Assembly (NCBI RefSeq): GCF_019972295.1 | Contig: NZ_BLJA01000001.1 | Span: forward strand, 1,657,762 to 1,721,761 | Direction: 5' to 3' | Length of the DNA stretch: 64,000 nucleotides | Origin: Geobacter sp. AOG2 | Lineage (GTDB): Bacteria > Desulfobacterota > Desulfuromonadia > Geobacterales > Pseudopelobacteraceae | Translations under genes and position numbers: made by a program | Notes under the pieces: model-generated | Seen by the model: the letters and a program-made list of their open reading frames with translations, nothing else | What the model was told of the DNA's origin: nothing | The model's database searches: none | Part shown: in pieces, positions 10,265 to 19,073 of the stretch | Numbering within the stretch: the first letter of the stretch is position 1 | Layout: every line of letters begins with the position of its first letter

Positions 10265-12334
10265 ATGAAGCAATCGCTCGAAAAACGCATAATTCTGTTT
10301 TCTTTCGTCATCCTTTCGATGACCACCCTTGCCAACACCGGCATGGATATCGCCGTTTTTCGCAGGGATTACATCCAGGAAATGCAATTACGTTCCGAGG
10401 GGCTTGCGGCGGCATTTAAGGCAAATATCGAGAAGGTGCTTGCCTTGGGGATCAATATTCGCGATGTGGCTGGCCTGGCGGATAAATGCCATGAGATCGT
10501 CCAGTCCGACCCTGAAATGGCCTATTGCGTCATTAAGGGAAAGGATGGTTCTGTGCTGTTTGTCAGTGACAACTCCTTCGCCCGGCTGGATTTCTCACAG
10601 ACGGGTCTCGGGGACGGTGATAAAAACACACGGAACAACAAAACGATAGAAGGTCCCAGAGGCAGTTACTATGACACTCTCACCCCTGTCAAAGCCTTTG
10701 ATGGCGAAACGGCAGCTTTCATTCATATCGGTTTTCCTCAGTCGGTCATCGATCAGAAGGTTCGCGCCGTCGTTGTAAGGTCCATAATTGTCTTTTTTGC
10801 ATTTTTCATCGCTTCTTTCGCTCTCGTTGTCTATTTTGTCAAACGCAGCATCATAGAACCCATTTCAAGCCTGCTTGATGGCGTTACCCGGATCTCCAAG
10901 GGTGATTTTACTACCCCCATGCAGGAACTCCCTGTTTATGAGCTGAATGAACTGAGCATTAAAATAAACGCCATGGCAACCGCACTCGATGCCCGCGACA
11001 CGGCTTTGAGGGATAATTACAAGGAACTGTCGGCAACGCACTCCCAACTCCACGATTCATACCAGCAGTTGGAAAAACTTAGCCTGGAACTGGAGAAATC
11101 CGAAGATCTCTATAAGAAGCTTTTAGAGGAGTCGGGAGATGCAATCATTATTCTTGATCAGAATGAAAGCATTATCATCGCCAACAAAATGGCCGAGGAA
11201 TTTCTCGGCTATCCGGCCGCCGACTTCATCAGTAAGCACGTTACTACGTTGCTCTTATTGCTCAAGGTCGAGAACATCCAGGGGGTCTTGAGAGGCCTTG
11301 CCGACGCCTTCCGTGGAAACCATGTGACCGAAGAAGTCACAATTGTCAATAACCGCCAGGAACAGTTGGTGGGGAGAATTTACGCAAGTTGCGTCACCAT
11401 GGGAGAGAATAGTCTGTTGCAGGTAATTATACGAGATGTCACGAAGGAACGGGAAATCATCACCAACCTTGAAAAAAGCGCCGCAGGTCTGGCACGCCTG
11501 AATAGGATGAAGGATTCGTTCCTAGGACTCGCTTCGCACGAACTGAAAACCCCGTTGACCGTTATCATGGGGTATGCGGAATTGCTTCAATCCGACATGA
11601 AAGAACAACTGCCCGGTGCCGCCCATGAGATGGTTCAAAATATCTCCAGCGCCGCCGCACGTCTCGATACGGTTGTAAAGGATATGATTGACGTATCGAA
11701 GATTGATCAAAAGCAGCTTGATCTCAAGCTTGAACAGGTTGATGTGAATGCCCTCATCGAGGAGACCGTGCGGGAGTTACGTTTTTTCTTTGCCTTGCGC
11801 AGGCAGGAAATCAATGTAACGCTGGACGATTCGCTTCCTATGATACGCGGTGACAAGACGCGGCTTCTCCAGCTATTGTCGAATGTTCTGGGCAATGCCA
11901 TCAAATTTACGCCGGATGGAGGACATATTTCGGTCCGAACATCCCTCCGGCGGTTGCTGCGGGATCCCCAGGTTTCAGGTTTTGATGGTGTTTTTTCGCT
12001 GAATGTCGGCGAAGACCAACAGCCGTTTTTGGAGATTGCCGTCTCGGACACCGGGATCGGCATCGATGCGGACGATCAGACGCGTATTTTTGATAAATTT
12101 TACGAAGTGGGCAATATTGAAGAGCATAGTTCCGGCAAGGTCGCTTTCAAATCCCGCGGTGCCGGCCTTGGGCTCTCCATAGCAAAAGGTGTTGTCGAAA
12201 TGCATGGCGGGTCTATCTGGGCGGAATCGCAAGGCTACGATCAGAGCACGTGCCCGGGCACAACATTCCATATTTTATTGCCCATTAAACCGTTATCACC
12301 GGCGGATGGACCCGGCGTTGGGACCATAAACTGA
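10265..12334 (+). CDS. Membrane sensor histidine kinase (HAMP-PAS-HisKA-HATPase)
   Basis: A 689-residue kinase. TM1 is at about 8-26, followed by a periplasmic sensor region of about 145 residues, TM2 (about 173-194), a HAMP linker (PISSLLDGVTRISKGDF), a coiled coil, and a PAS domain (about 285-395, LLEESGDAIIILDQNE). The HisKA box is ASHELKTPLTVIMGYAEL with the phospho-His near residue 424, and the HATPase has an N box (SNVLGNAIKFTP) and G boxes (SDTGIGID, GAGLGLSIAK). All catalytic motifs are intact. No response regulator is adjacent, so its partner is unknown. A small Lys-rich orphan gene follows 75 bp downstream. Confidence 0.93.
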   Translation: MKQSLEKRIILFSFVILSMTTLANTGMDIAVFRRDYIQEMQLRSEGLAAAFKANIEKVLALGINIRDVAGLADKCHEIVQSDPEMAYCVIKGKDGSVLFVSDNSFARLDFSQTGLGDGDKNTRNNKTIEGPRGSYYDTLTPVKAFDGETAAFIHIGFPQSVIDQKVRAVVVRSIIVFFAFFIASFALVVYFVKRSIIEPISSLLDGVTRISKGDFTTPMQELPVYELNELSIKINAMATALDARDTALRDNYKELSATHSQLHDSYQQLEKLSLELEKSEDLYKKLLEESGDAIIILDQNESIIIANKMAEEFLGYPAADFISKHVTTLLLLLKVENIQGVLRGLADAFRGNHVTEEVTIVNNRQEQLVGRIYASCVTMGENSLLQVIIRDVTKEREIITNLEKSAAGLARLNRMKDSFLGLASHELKTPLTVIMGYAELLQSDMKEQLPGAAHEMVQNISSAAARLDTVVKDMIDVSKIDQKQLDLKLEQVDVNALIEETVRELRFFFALRRQEINVTLDDSLPMIRGDKTRLLQLLSNVLGNAIKFTPDGGHISVRTSLRRLLRDPQVSGFDGVFSLNVGEDQQPFLEIAVSDTGIGIDADDQTRIFDKFYEVGNIEEHSSGKVAFKSRGAGLGLSIAKGVVEMHGGSIWAESQGYDQSTCPGTTFHILLPIKPLSPADGPGVGTIN

Positions 12335-12409
12335 TGCACGTTCCCGTACCAGACCATTCTGTTATCGGTTGAAACCGTTATCACGCGATCTCTGAAAGAG
12401 GAGGAATTT

Positions 12410-12823
12410 ATGGCAAGAGCGGCAAAGCAGGTTGTCAGTAAGAAGGGTACCGTTGCGGCACCGCCAAAAAAGAAGCTCTCTCCCAAAGCTGCTCCGGCAA
12501 AAACGAAGGTCCGGGCAGAAAAGTCGATTAGTGATATGAGCGGTGAGGAGTTGGTGGTTGCAAACTTTGCAACGCTTTCAACGCTGGTCGAAGCTTTGGG
12601 TGAGACGATTGAAATGCTTGTTCAGAAGGCCGAAAGTATGGCCTACCACATAATCGCGACGGAAGAAATTCTGGCTGAAATGGTTGCCGCCAACGGGCTC
12701 AATCTGGCGCAGGTAAACGCCCGCATCAGAAAAAAGGTAGCGGCAGGGACCGCCAATCTTGTCGACCCGTCCCGCGCCATTGATGTGGCTGCAACCATCG
12801 CCTCGCCTCAGCCCCGACGCTAG
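12410..12823 (+). CDS. Hypothetical Lys/Ala/Pro-rich protein
   Basis: A 137-residue protein with an ideal AGGAGG site 5 bases before the ATG. The first ~45 residues are a basic, low-complexity tail (AAKQVVSKK, PPKKKLSPKAAPAKTK), like the tails of histone H1-like proteins. Residues ~48-120 are predicted helical and mostly acidic-neutral (GEELVVANFATLSTLVEALG, ETIEMLVQKAE). No family was recognised. A DNA- or RNA-binding tail joined to a helical oligomerisation module is one possible reading. It follows the sensor kinase in the same direction. Confidence 0.65.
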   Translation: MARAAKQVVSKKGTVAAPPKKKLSPKAAPAKTKVRAEKSISDMSGEELVVANFATLSTLVEALGETIEMLVQKAESMAYHIIATEEILAEMVAANGLNLAQVNARIRKKVAAGTANLVDPSRAIDVAATIASPQPRR

Positions 12824-12896
12824 TGCCTCTGCGGCAACCAGGTTGCCGGGACGGATACCTAAAGCGGTTGTAGGGATGCGTCATTTTTGCACGAAA

Positions 12897-12925
12897 AAGG
12901 GTTTGCAGAATATCTGCAAACCCTT
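12897..12925 (-). terminator. Terminator after tRNA-Gln
   Basis: A stem of AAGGGTTTGCAG paired with CTGCAAACCCTT around a 5-base loop. On the minus strand it is followed by TTTTT. It closes the leftward kor/tRNA-Gln unit and may also stop the rightward 12410 gene. Confidence 0.8.
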
Positions 12926-12933
12926 GTGTTTTG

Positions 12934-13008
12934 TGGCTGGGGTGCGAGGATTCGAACCTCGGAATGTTGGAGTCAGAGTCCAATGCCTTACCGCTTGGCG
13001 ACACCCCA
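12934..13008 (-). tRNA. tRNA-Gln (anticodon CTG)
   Basis: A 75-base cloverleaf. The acceptor stem is TGGGGTG/CACCCCA with encoded CCA, the anticodon loop CTCTGAC is closed by TTGGA/TCCAA, and the T-arm is CGAGGTTCGAATCCTCG. It lies 41 bp downstream of korC in the same direction. Confidence 0.95.
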
Positions 13009-13049
13009 ATAAATTGGACTCTCCTTTTAACAAATTGCAGCCGGTCGCG

Positions 13050-13601
13050 TCAAGTATTTCTTTCGCCTACTGCTGCCGCCCCAGCCAGGATCGCCTTGAC
13101 ATTGGCCGGGATCAGGTGGTGATTGCGTTCCGGCAAGGCCTTTTTCAGGGCCACCTCCAGTGATTCAAGACCCAACGCCCCACTCTTTGCGGCGTAGGCC
13201 CCGCATGCCACCATGTTGACCATGCGCATATCTCCCAGGTCAAGGGCGATCTGGTTCATGGGCACCGCCACGAGTTCCACTCCCGGCAGTTCACTGCTGC
13301 TGGCCTCCACCAGAGTCGAGTTGACGATACACACTCCGCCCTGTTTGACCTTGTTGGCGTATTTGTCGAAGGAAAGCTGGTTGAGAATTATGGCGACCGA
13401 CGGGCTTCCCACCACCGGCGATCCGGTGTCGCTGTCGGAGAAGACCACGGTACACATGGCCGACCCGCCGCGTTTTTCCACACCATAAGCGGGGAAGAAC
13501 GAGACATTCATGCTTTCATGAATGGCGGCATAAGAGAGCAGGTTGCCGGCCAGCAGCACCCCTTGGCCCCCGTAGCCGGCTATAAATACATCGTGGCGCA
13601 T
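13050..13601 (-). CDS. korC: 2-oxoacid:ferredoxin oxidoreductase, gamma subunit (KorC-type)
   Basis: A 183-residue gamma domain of the pyruvate/2-ketoisovalerate ferredoxin oxidoreductase family. It opens with the typical FIAGYGGQGVLLAGNLL and has the PAYGVEKRGGSAMC motif. Together with the alpha, beta and ferredoxin subunits upstream this is most like 2-oxoglutarate:ferredoxin oxidoreductase (KorDABC). Substrate assignment rests on subunit order, not on a proven residue. GGAG precedes the ATG, 17 bp after korB. Confidence 0.88.
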   Translation of the reverse strand: MRHDVFIAGYGGQGVLLAGNLLSYAAIHESMNVSFFPAYGVEKRGGSAMCTVVFSDSDTGSPVVGSPSVAIILNQLSFDKYANKVKQGGVCIVNSTLVEASSSELPGVELVAVPMNQIALDLGDMRMVNMVACGAYAAKSGALGLESLEVALKKALPERNHHLIPANVKAILAGAAAVGERNT

Positions 13602-13618
13602 GGTAACTCCAAATTTAT

Positions 13619-14362
13619 TTAAAGGTTGGCGGTATTGCGATACACGCCCAGCGGGAAGTAGGGGATCATTTCGCTGCCTATCCGCTCATTGGCGGCCAGG
13701 GGATTCATGCCCCAGTTGGTCGGGCATGCGGCCAAGGCCTCAATAAAGGAAAATCCCCTCCCTTCCACCTGGTAGCGGAAGGCGGTCTTGATCATTTTCT
13801 TGGCCTGCATGACATTTTTTGGGGAGTTGACCGCCACCCGAGCCGAGAAGGCAACCCCTTCCAACTGGGCCAACAGCTCGGCCATACGGATCGGATAGCC
13901 GTCTTTGGCCTGATTGCGACCATAGGGAGAGGTAGAGGTTTTTTGTCCCACCATGGTGGTGGGGGCCATTTGACCGCCGGTCATGCCGTAAGTGGTGTTG
14001 TTGACGAATATCACGGTGATATCCTCGCCCCGGTTAGCGGCGTGGATGATCTCCGAGGTACCGATGGCGGCCAGATCACCGTCTCCCTGATAGGTGAAGA
14101 CGATCCGGTCATTGCGGGCGCGTTTCGCCCCGGTGGCGACGGCGGGAGCCCGGCCGTGGGGCGCCTCGATGACGTCAACGTCGAAATAGCCGTACAGAAA
14201 AACCGAACAACCCACCGAAGCGACCCCGATGGTCTTGTTTCTGATGTCGAACTCGTCCATAGCCTCGGCCACCAGACGGTGCACGGAACCGTGGTGACAG
14301 CCGGGGCAGAAGTGGGTCTGGACGTCTTTCAGGCTTTCGGGCCTTGTGAATACTTGGTTCAT
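13619..14362 (-). CDS. korB: 2-oxoacid:ferredoxin oxidoreductase, beta (TPP) subunit
   Basis: A 247-residue TPP-binding subunit. It has the N-terminal CPGCHHG, a [12 protein letters not shown] metal/TPP motif ending in [12 protein letters not shown], and a conserved TSTSPYGR stretch. The ATG at 14362 is chosen because a GAGG site lies 5 bases upstream; the GTG four codons earlier overlaps that site. The enzyme forms or carboxylates 2-oxoglutarate with ferredoxin, a step used in the Geobacter TCA cycle. Unlike the tight spacing elsewhere in the operon, a 318-bp gap with two hairpin elements separates it from korA. Confidence 0.92.
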   Translation of the reverse strand: MNQVFTRPESLKDVQTHFCPGCHHGSVHRLVAEAMDEFDIRNKTIGVASVGCSVFLYGYFDVDVIEAPHGRAPAVATGAKRARNDRIVFTYQGDGDLAAIGTSEIIHAANRGEDITVIFVNNTTYGMTGGQMAPTTMVGQKTSTSPYGRNQAKDGYPIRMAELLAQLEGVAFSARVAVNSPKNVMQAKKMIKTAFRYQVEGRGFSFIEALAACPTNWGMNPLAANERIGSEMIPYFPLGVYRNTANL

Positions 14363-14376
14363 CGAATTCCTCACTA

Positions 14377-14497
14377 AGGTTGTTGAAAAACAGCCATCTC
14401 GCCGCCGTCCTCGAAAGTCCCCTTGTGCGGCGTAGCGCTGCTACGCCTCCGCGTGACTTTCTGCGGGTGCGACGATCTGACTATTTTTGAACAACCT
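14377..14497 (+). repeat. 121-bp hairpin element E (copy 1 of 3)
   Basis: Bounded by AGGTTGTT and AACAACCT, with AAAAACAG/CTATTTTT continuing the outer helix, a middle helix (AAAGTC/GACTTT at 14414-14419 and 14455-14460) and an inner helix (GGCGTAGC/GCTACGCC). Copies of identical length lie at 18120-18240 (inverted) and 21089-21209. It fills the korA-korB gap together with element F. Confidence 0.85.
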
Positions 14498-14517
14498 GGT
14501 ATATTCAACAATCTGTT

Positions 14518-14697
14518 AGTACCTGAATCAGTGATGCCTCCATGCCTTGGTCCGGAAGGCCTCTGCCTTTGCGTTCGAAAAGGTTGCGACGATCAGTCGG
14601 AGTACCAGCCAAGTACGTGAATAGTCACGCCACGGCGGCGTGCGGGCTCCGGCTCTCCAGGCCACAGCGGCATTCCGGCATCACTGATTCGGGTACT
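14518..14697. repeat. 180-bp inverted-repeat element F overlapping the korA 3' end
   Basis: The ends are a near-perfect ~28-bp inverted repeat (AGTACCTGAATCAGTGATGCC on one side, the same with a CCC variant on the other). An internal TAC...GTA core is present. The right arm lies inside korA and supplies its last five codons (QYPNQ) and stop. Together with element E it occupies all of the korA-korB spacer. Confidence 0.75.
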
Positions 14698-15748
14698 GTT
14701 TTTTAATCTGCTCGAAGAGCTCCTCCGGCGTCGGCAGCGAGCCGGCGCCCGGCGGGCGGCCGTAGAAGCCTACCTCGGCGTCGCGGGCCACGGAGAGGCG
14801 CACATCATCAATCATCTGGCCGGTGCTGAGTTCGATGGTCAGAAAATTCTTGCAGCGCCGGGAAATGGTCTCATAGGCCTGCTTGGGGAAGGGAAAGAGA
14901 GAGATCGGTCGCAGCAGTCCGACCTTTATGCCCACCTCTCGCGCCATGGCGACGGCGGTTTTGGCGATGCGGGCGGTCGAGCCGAAAGCGGTCACCACCA
15001 ATGTGGCGTCCTCGGTCATGACCTCCTCCCAGCGGCATTCCTTTTCTGCTAGTTCCTGGTAGCGGGCGTGCATCTTCCAATGGAATGCCTCCATCTCGCC
15101 GTCACCAAGGTAGAGGGATTTGACTACGTTCTGCGCTTCCCCCTGCTCTCGTCCGCGCACCACCCATTCCTTGGCAGGCAAATCGGTCTGCGGACGCGGG
15201 TGCGCCGTAATCGACTCCTTCATCTGGCCGATGACCGAGTCGGCCAACACCATGGCCGGTATGCGGTAGATGTCCGACAGGTCGAAGGCCAGCATGGTTA
15301 GGTCGTACATCTCCTGTACCGACGCCGGGGCCAGCACGATGATGCGGTAGCCCCCGTGACCGCCGCCTCGCGTGGCCTGGAAATAGTCGGCCTGGGACGC
15401 GTCGATGCCGCCCAGTCCCGGACCGGCTCGCATGATGTCCACGATCACGCCGGGCAGCTCCGAACCGGCCATGTAGGAAATGCCTTCCTGCTTGAGGGAT
15501 ATGCCGGGGCCGGATGAGGAGGTCATGGCGCGCACGCCGGTGGCCGATGCCCCTAACAGCATGTTGATGGCACCGATTTCACTCTCGGCCTGGATGAACT
15601 CTCCGCCCAGGCTGGGAAGTTCCCGTGAAAGATATTCGGGGATATCGCTTTGCGGCGTGATGGGATAGCCGAAATAATAGCGGCACCCGGCCTCAATGGC
15701 AGCCATGGCCACCGCCTCGTTTCCCTTGACGAACAGTTTTTCGGACAA
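14681..15748 (-). CDS. korA: 2-oxoacid:ferredoxin oxidoreductase, alpha subunit (KorA-type)
   Basis: A 355-residue alpha subunit. It begins with FVKGNEAVAMAAIEAGCRYYFGYPITPQSDI, the classic pyrimidine-binding start of the family, and has SSSGPGISLKQEG and the C-terminal TIELSTGQM core region. No in-frame ATG lies near the conserved start. A TTG at 15748 with GGAGG five bases upstream is the best start; the longer open frame runs back into the ferredoxin gene. The 3' end is part of hairpin element F. It binds 2-oxoacid with korB. Confidence 0.9.
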   Translation of the reverse strand: MSEKLFVKGNEAVAMAAIEAGCRYYFGYPITPQSDIPEYLSRELPSLGGEFIQAESEIGAINMLLGASATGVRAMTSSSGPGISLKQEGISYMAGSELPGVIVDIMRAGPGLGGIDASQADYFQATRGGGHGGYRIIVLAPASVQEMYDLTMLAFDLSDIYRIPAMVLADSVIGQMKESITAHPRPQTDLPAKEWVVRGREQGEAQNVVKSLYLGDGEMEAFHWKMHARYQELAEKECRWEEVMTEDATLVVTAFGSTARIAKTAVAMAREVGIKVGLLRPISLFPFPKQAYETISRRCKNFLTIELSTGQMIDDVRLSVARDAEVGFYGRPPGAGSLPTPEELFEQIKKQYPNQ

Positions 15749-15782
15749 CCGCGCCTCCGTATCGAGTGCCTGTGCGGTCAGT

Positions 15783-16013
15783 TTACCGTACAGGGTTCTT
15801 CGTTTCTTTAAATACCATAATGGCCACGTCCGGGCACATCTCGGCGCACAATGCACAACCGCTGCACGCCCCCTGGTCGGAAAAGACCGCAACGGTGAAG
15901 CCCTGGCTATTGGGGGTATCGCTCAGCGTGACCAGCTTGTGAGGGCAGGCGATGGTACAGAGGCCGCACCCCTTGCAACGCGCCTCGTCAATGGTGATGT
16001 AGGTATACGCCAT
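15783..16013 (-). CDS. korD: 2x[4Fe-4S] ferredoxin subunit of the Kor complex
   Basis: A 76-residue ferredoxin with two complete cluster motifs: CKGCGLCTIACP and CSGCALCAEMCP. It is the first gene of the leftward cluster, 34 bp before korA, and fits the KorD subunit that carries electrons from the TPP site to free ferredoxin. Length is normal for a delta-type subunit. Confidence 0.92.
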   Translation of the reverse strand: MAYTYITIDEARCKGCGLCTIACPHKLVTLSDTPNSQGFTVAVFSDQGACSGCALCAEMCPDVAIMVFKETKNPVR

Positions 16014-16173
16014 GATGAGTTTTCCTTTTTGTTGGATCGAATGTATATAACTATCAGATTTGCTTCATATGAGTCAAGCCGCTTCCATACTGATGGCTGA
16101 TGTCAGGAACGGAGGTTGGGTCTTTCGACGGTTTTCTAATTGACACCTCTAGTTGCATAGTCGTATAGTTATC

Positions 16174-16201
16174 GTGCTACGTAAATCTGATTCAGTAACA
16201 C
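16174..16201 (+). promoter_or_regulatory. NikR-type operator upstream of nikMN
   Basis: GTGCTAC, 14 bases, GTAACAC: an inverted repeat one mismatch from the GTGTTAC-N13/14-GTAACAC motif reported for NikR in delta-proteobacteria. It ends 13 bases before the nikMN ATG and overlaps the expected promoter or leader, fitting nickel-dependent repression. Confidence 0.65.
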
Positions 16202-16214
16202 AGAGGGGGATGCC

Positions 16215-17231
16215 ATGCACATGGCAGATGCACTCTTATCGCCGGCGGTCGGGGGAACCATGTGGGCCGTTTCTGCCGGGTCGATTGCGTATTGTTCAGC
16301 CAAGGTGCGCAAGGAGCTGGATGATCGCAAGGTGCCGCTTATGGGCGTGCTGGGAGCGTTCCTCTTTGCCGCCCAGATGATCAACTTTACCATTCCGGCC
16401 ACCGGGTCCAGCGGCCACCTGGGGGGCGGGCTTCTCCTGGCAATCTTGCTCGGACCCTACGCGGCCTTCCTCACCATTTCATCGGTTCTCATGGTCCAGG
16501 CGCTATTCTTTGCCGACGGCGGTTTGCTGGCGTTGGGCTGCAATATCTTCAATATGGGATTTATCCCTGCCTTTCTGGTATATCCCCTTGTCTACAAAAA
16601 GATCTCCGGTCCGGCTCCGGGCCGGAGACGTCTAATTGCCGCGACTATGATCTCGGCGATTATCGGTCTGCAACTGGGGCCCTTGGGCGTTGTGCTGGAA
16701 ACGGCCTTTTCAGGTATTTCAGCCCTGCCGTTTTCGACCTTTGCTTTGCTGATGCAGCCGATACATCTGGCCATAGGTGTGGTGGAAGGAGCGGCAACCG
16801 TTGCGATCATCTCTTTTGTTCATAAGGCCCGTCCGGAAATCATCCAGGAAGCCCTTGGGGTCCGTCCCGTAACGCAACGTCCCCTGCGCACGGTGCTGGT
16901 CTCCTTTGTGGTGGCCGCCCTCCTGACAGGCGGTATCCTCTCCTGGTTTGCCTCGAAAAACCCCGATGGCCTCGAATGGGCTATTGCCAAGGTCACAGGT
17001 GCGGAAGAGCTGAAAGGACCGGAAGAGGGGCTGCATGCAGCCATGACCTCTTTCCAGAAAAAAACTGCTTTTCTGCCTGATTATTCGTTCAAAAGCGCGA
17101 CAGTCAGGACAAAAAGTAATACGGCCGATAACTTGGGCACCAGCGTCTCGGGGTTTGTGGGAGGCCTGATGACGTTGGTTATCGTCTTTTTGAGTGGATT
17201 TCTGCTGAAAAGGCGAATCTGGTCGGCCTGA
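16215..17231 (+). CDS. nikMN: Nickel ECF transporter substrate component NikMN (CbiM family, fused N domain)
   Basis: A 338-residue membrane protein. The N-terminus MHMADALLSPAVGG is the hallmark of the CbiM/NikM family, in which the free N-terminal amine and His2 ligate the metal, so the start is fixed. About six TM helices follow, then (from ~ residue 220) an extra helix, a periplasmic loop and a C-terminal TM helix, which correspond to the small CbiN/NikN subunit. The ADALLSP version of the motif and the NikR-like operator point to Ni2+ rather than Co2+. The nikQ and nikO genes follow. Confidence 0.88.
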   Translation: MHMADALLSPAVGGTMWAVSAGSIAYCSAKVRKELDDRKVPLMGVLGAFLFAAQMINFTIPATGSSGHLGGGLLLAILLGPYAAFLTISSVLMVQALFFADGGLLALGCNIFNMGFIPAFLVYPLVYKKISGPAPGRRRLIAATMISAIIGLQLGPLGVVLETAFSGISALPFSTFALLMQPIHLAIGVVEGAATVAIISFVHKARPEIIQEALGVRPVTQRPLRTVLVSFVVAALLTGGILSWFASKNPDGLEWAIAKVTGAEELKGPEEGLHAAMTSFQKKTAFLPDYSFKSATVRTKSNTADNLGTSVSGFVGGLMTLVIVFLSGFLLKRRIWSA

Positions 17232-17297
17232 AGCGGGTATCCGCTCAAGATTACCGGGGAGAGCGTACAGCTCTCCCTTTTTTTCGAGAGATGACCA

Positions 17298-18101
17298 ATG
17301 TGCAGTATTGACGGTGGCTTGCTGGACTTTAAAAACCTTGATCGCCTGGCTGACGGGGATACGGCTATCCATCGTCTCGACCCTCGCGCAAAGGTACTGG
17401 CGACGCTTTTCTTCGTCATCTCCGTCGTTTCATGCGGAAAATATGAGCTGACGATGTTGTTCCCCTTTTTTCTGTTCCCGGTGTTCATGATTACCCTCGG
17501 TAACATCCCGTTCCTCTACCTGGTAAAGAAGATTGCGGTCGTCATCCCGTTTGCCGTCATGATCGGCATGCTCAACCCCCTGTTCGACCGGCAGGTGCTC
17601 CTGCATGTGGGAACGCTGGGGATCACGGGCGGGTGGATCTCCTTTGCATCCATCGTGGTGCGGGCCGTTCTCACGGTAAGCGCGGCCCTGGCCCTGGTGG
17701 CCGTAACCGGTTTTCCCGGCATCTGCGCCGCATTGGAACGCCTGGGCATGCCGCAGCCCTTTGCCGTGCAACTGCTGTTTCTCTATCGCTACATCTTCGT
17801 GCTGGCGGAAGAGGGGGGGCAGATGGCGCGGGCGCGGGAACTGCGGACATTCGGCTCCCGAGGCAGGGGTATCGGGACCTATGGCTCCCTGATCGGCCAT
17901 CTGCTGCTCCGCACCTGGATGCGGGCGGAGCGCATCCACATGGCCATGCTGGCGCGCGGATTTTCCGGCGTGTTCCACACCCGGCGGCAGTTCCGCTTCG
18001 GCGCTGGGGAGGCAGTTTTCCTTGTGGGGTGGGGCGCGTTCTTCATTACCGTAAGACTGGTGCCGGTGGCTCATCTACTCGGGGCTCTAGCAGGTTTTTA
18101 A
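17298..18101 (+). CDS. nikQ: Energy-coupling (T) component of the nickel transporter
   Basis: A 267-residue CbiQ-family transmembrane protein. It has the family start HRLDPRAKVLATL, several TM helices, and the two coupling-helix motifs ARELRTFG and AMLARGFSG near the C-terminus that dock on the ATPase. It links substrate binding by NikMN with ATP hydrolysis by NikO. A 121-bp hairpin element lies between it and nikO. Confidence 0.88.
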   Translation: MCSIDGGLLDFKNLDRLADGDTAIHRLDPRAKVLATLFFVISVVSCGKYELTMLFPFFLFPVFMITLGNIPFLYLVKKIAVVIPFAVMIGMLNPLFDRQVLLHVGTLGITGGWISFASIVVRAVLTVSAALALVAVTGFPGICAALERLGMPQPFAVQLLFLYRYIFVLAEEGGQMARARELRTFGSRGRGIGTYGSLIGHLLLRTWMRAERIHMAMLARGFSGVFHTRRQFRFGAGEAVFLVGWGAFFITVRLVPVAHLLGALAGF

Positions 18102-18119
18102 AAACTCAACTAAGGTCTA

Positions 18120-18240
18120 AGGTTGTTCAAAAATAGACAGATCGTCGCACCCGCAGAAGGCCCTGCGGAGGCGTAGCAGCGCTACGCCGCACAAAAGGGC
18201 CTTCGAGGATGGCGGCGAGATGGCTGTTTTTCAACAACCT
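18120..18240 (-). repeat. 121-bp hairpin element G (copy 2 of 3, inverted)
   Basis: The reverse-oriented copy of element E, exactly 121 bp, between nikQ and nikO. The middle helix reads AAGGCC/GGCCTT on the element's own strand, where copy 1 has AAAGTC/GACTTT and copy 3 AAAGCC/GGCTTT, so pairing is kept while sequence changes. The outer ends and core (GGCGTAGC) are conserved. Confidence 0.85.
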
Positions 18241-18260
18241 CTTGTAACGGGGATACGGCT

Positions 18261-19025
18261 ATGAGTCATCACATTGTTGAGGTAAAAGGGCTGCAACACG
18301 CCTATCCCGATGGGACGCTGGCCCTGCGGGATGTTTCACTGCGCATCACCCATGGCGAGTCGGTAGCGATCATCGGCGCCAACGGTGCGGGCAAATCGAC
18401 GCTCCTGCTGCATCTTAACGGCTATCTGACGCCGACGGCGGGCGAGATCCGCATCGGAGATTTTCCTCTTACGCGGGAAACCCTGCCGGATATCCGGCGT
18501 ACGGTGGGTATGGTCTTTCAGAATCCCGACGATCAGTTGTTCATGCCAACGGTTTACGACGATGTCGCCTTTGGCCCGCTCAACCTCGGCCTACCGCCAG
18601 CGGAGGTGGAAGATCGCGTAAAGGCGGCCTTGGCGAAGGTCGGAGCGGCGCATTTGCAGAGCAAACCGCCATACCGGCTTTCCGGCGGCGAAAAAAAACG
18701 CGTGGCGATCGCCACGGTGCTGTCCATGTCCCCCGACATCCTGGTCATGGATGAACCGACCAACGGGCTTGATCCCTTTGCCCGGCGGCAGTTGATGGGA
18801 CTGATCAAGGATTTCCACCATACCAGGATATTTACCAGCCATGATCTGGATATGGTGCTTGAACTCTGCGAGCGTACCATCGTGCTTCACGAGGGAGAGG
18901 TCAAGGCGGACGGCCCGACTCGCGACATTTTCGGCGATGCGGACCTGCTCGCCGAGTGCCGACTCGAAAAACCGCTTTCCATGCAGGGCTGCCCGGTCTG
19001 CGGTAGTGCCCGAATGACAACGTAA
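18261..19025 (+). CDS. nikO: ABC-type nickel transporter ATPase
   Basis: A 254-residue ABC ATPase of the CbiO/NikO type: Walker A GANGAGKST, Q-loop VFQNPDDQLF, signature LSGGEKKR, Walker B ILVMDEPTNGLDP and the switch His in TSHD. The QNPDDQ form of the Q-loop is typical of ECF ATPases. The C-terminus carries an extra CPVCGS motif, possibly a small metal site. It powers the NikMN-NikQ transporter. Confidence 0.9.
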   Translation: MSHHIVEVKGLQHAYPDGTLALRDVSLRITHGESVAIIGANGAGKSTLLLHLNGYLTPTAGEIRIGDFPLTRETLPDIRRTVGMVFQNPDDQLFMPTVYDDVAFGPLNLGLPPAEVEDRVKAALAKVGAAHLQSKPPYRLSGGEKKRVAIATVLSMSPDILVMDEPTNGLDPFARRQLMGLIKDFHHTRIFTSHDLDMVLELCERTIVLHEGEVKADGPTRDIFGDADLLAECRLEKPLSMQGCPVCGSARMTT

Positions 19026-19073
19026 TTGCCATTCGGGCAACACATAATTACACAATTTTCAGGGAGGATGAGT

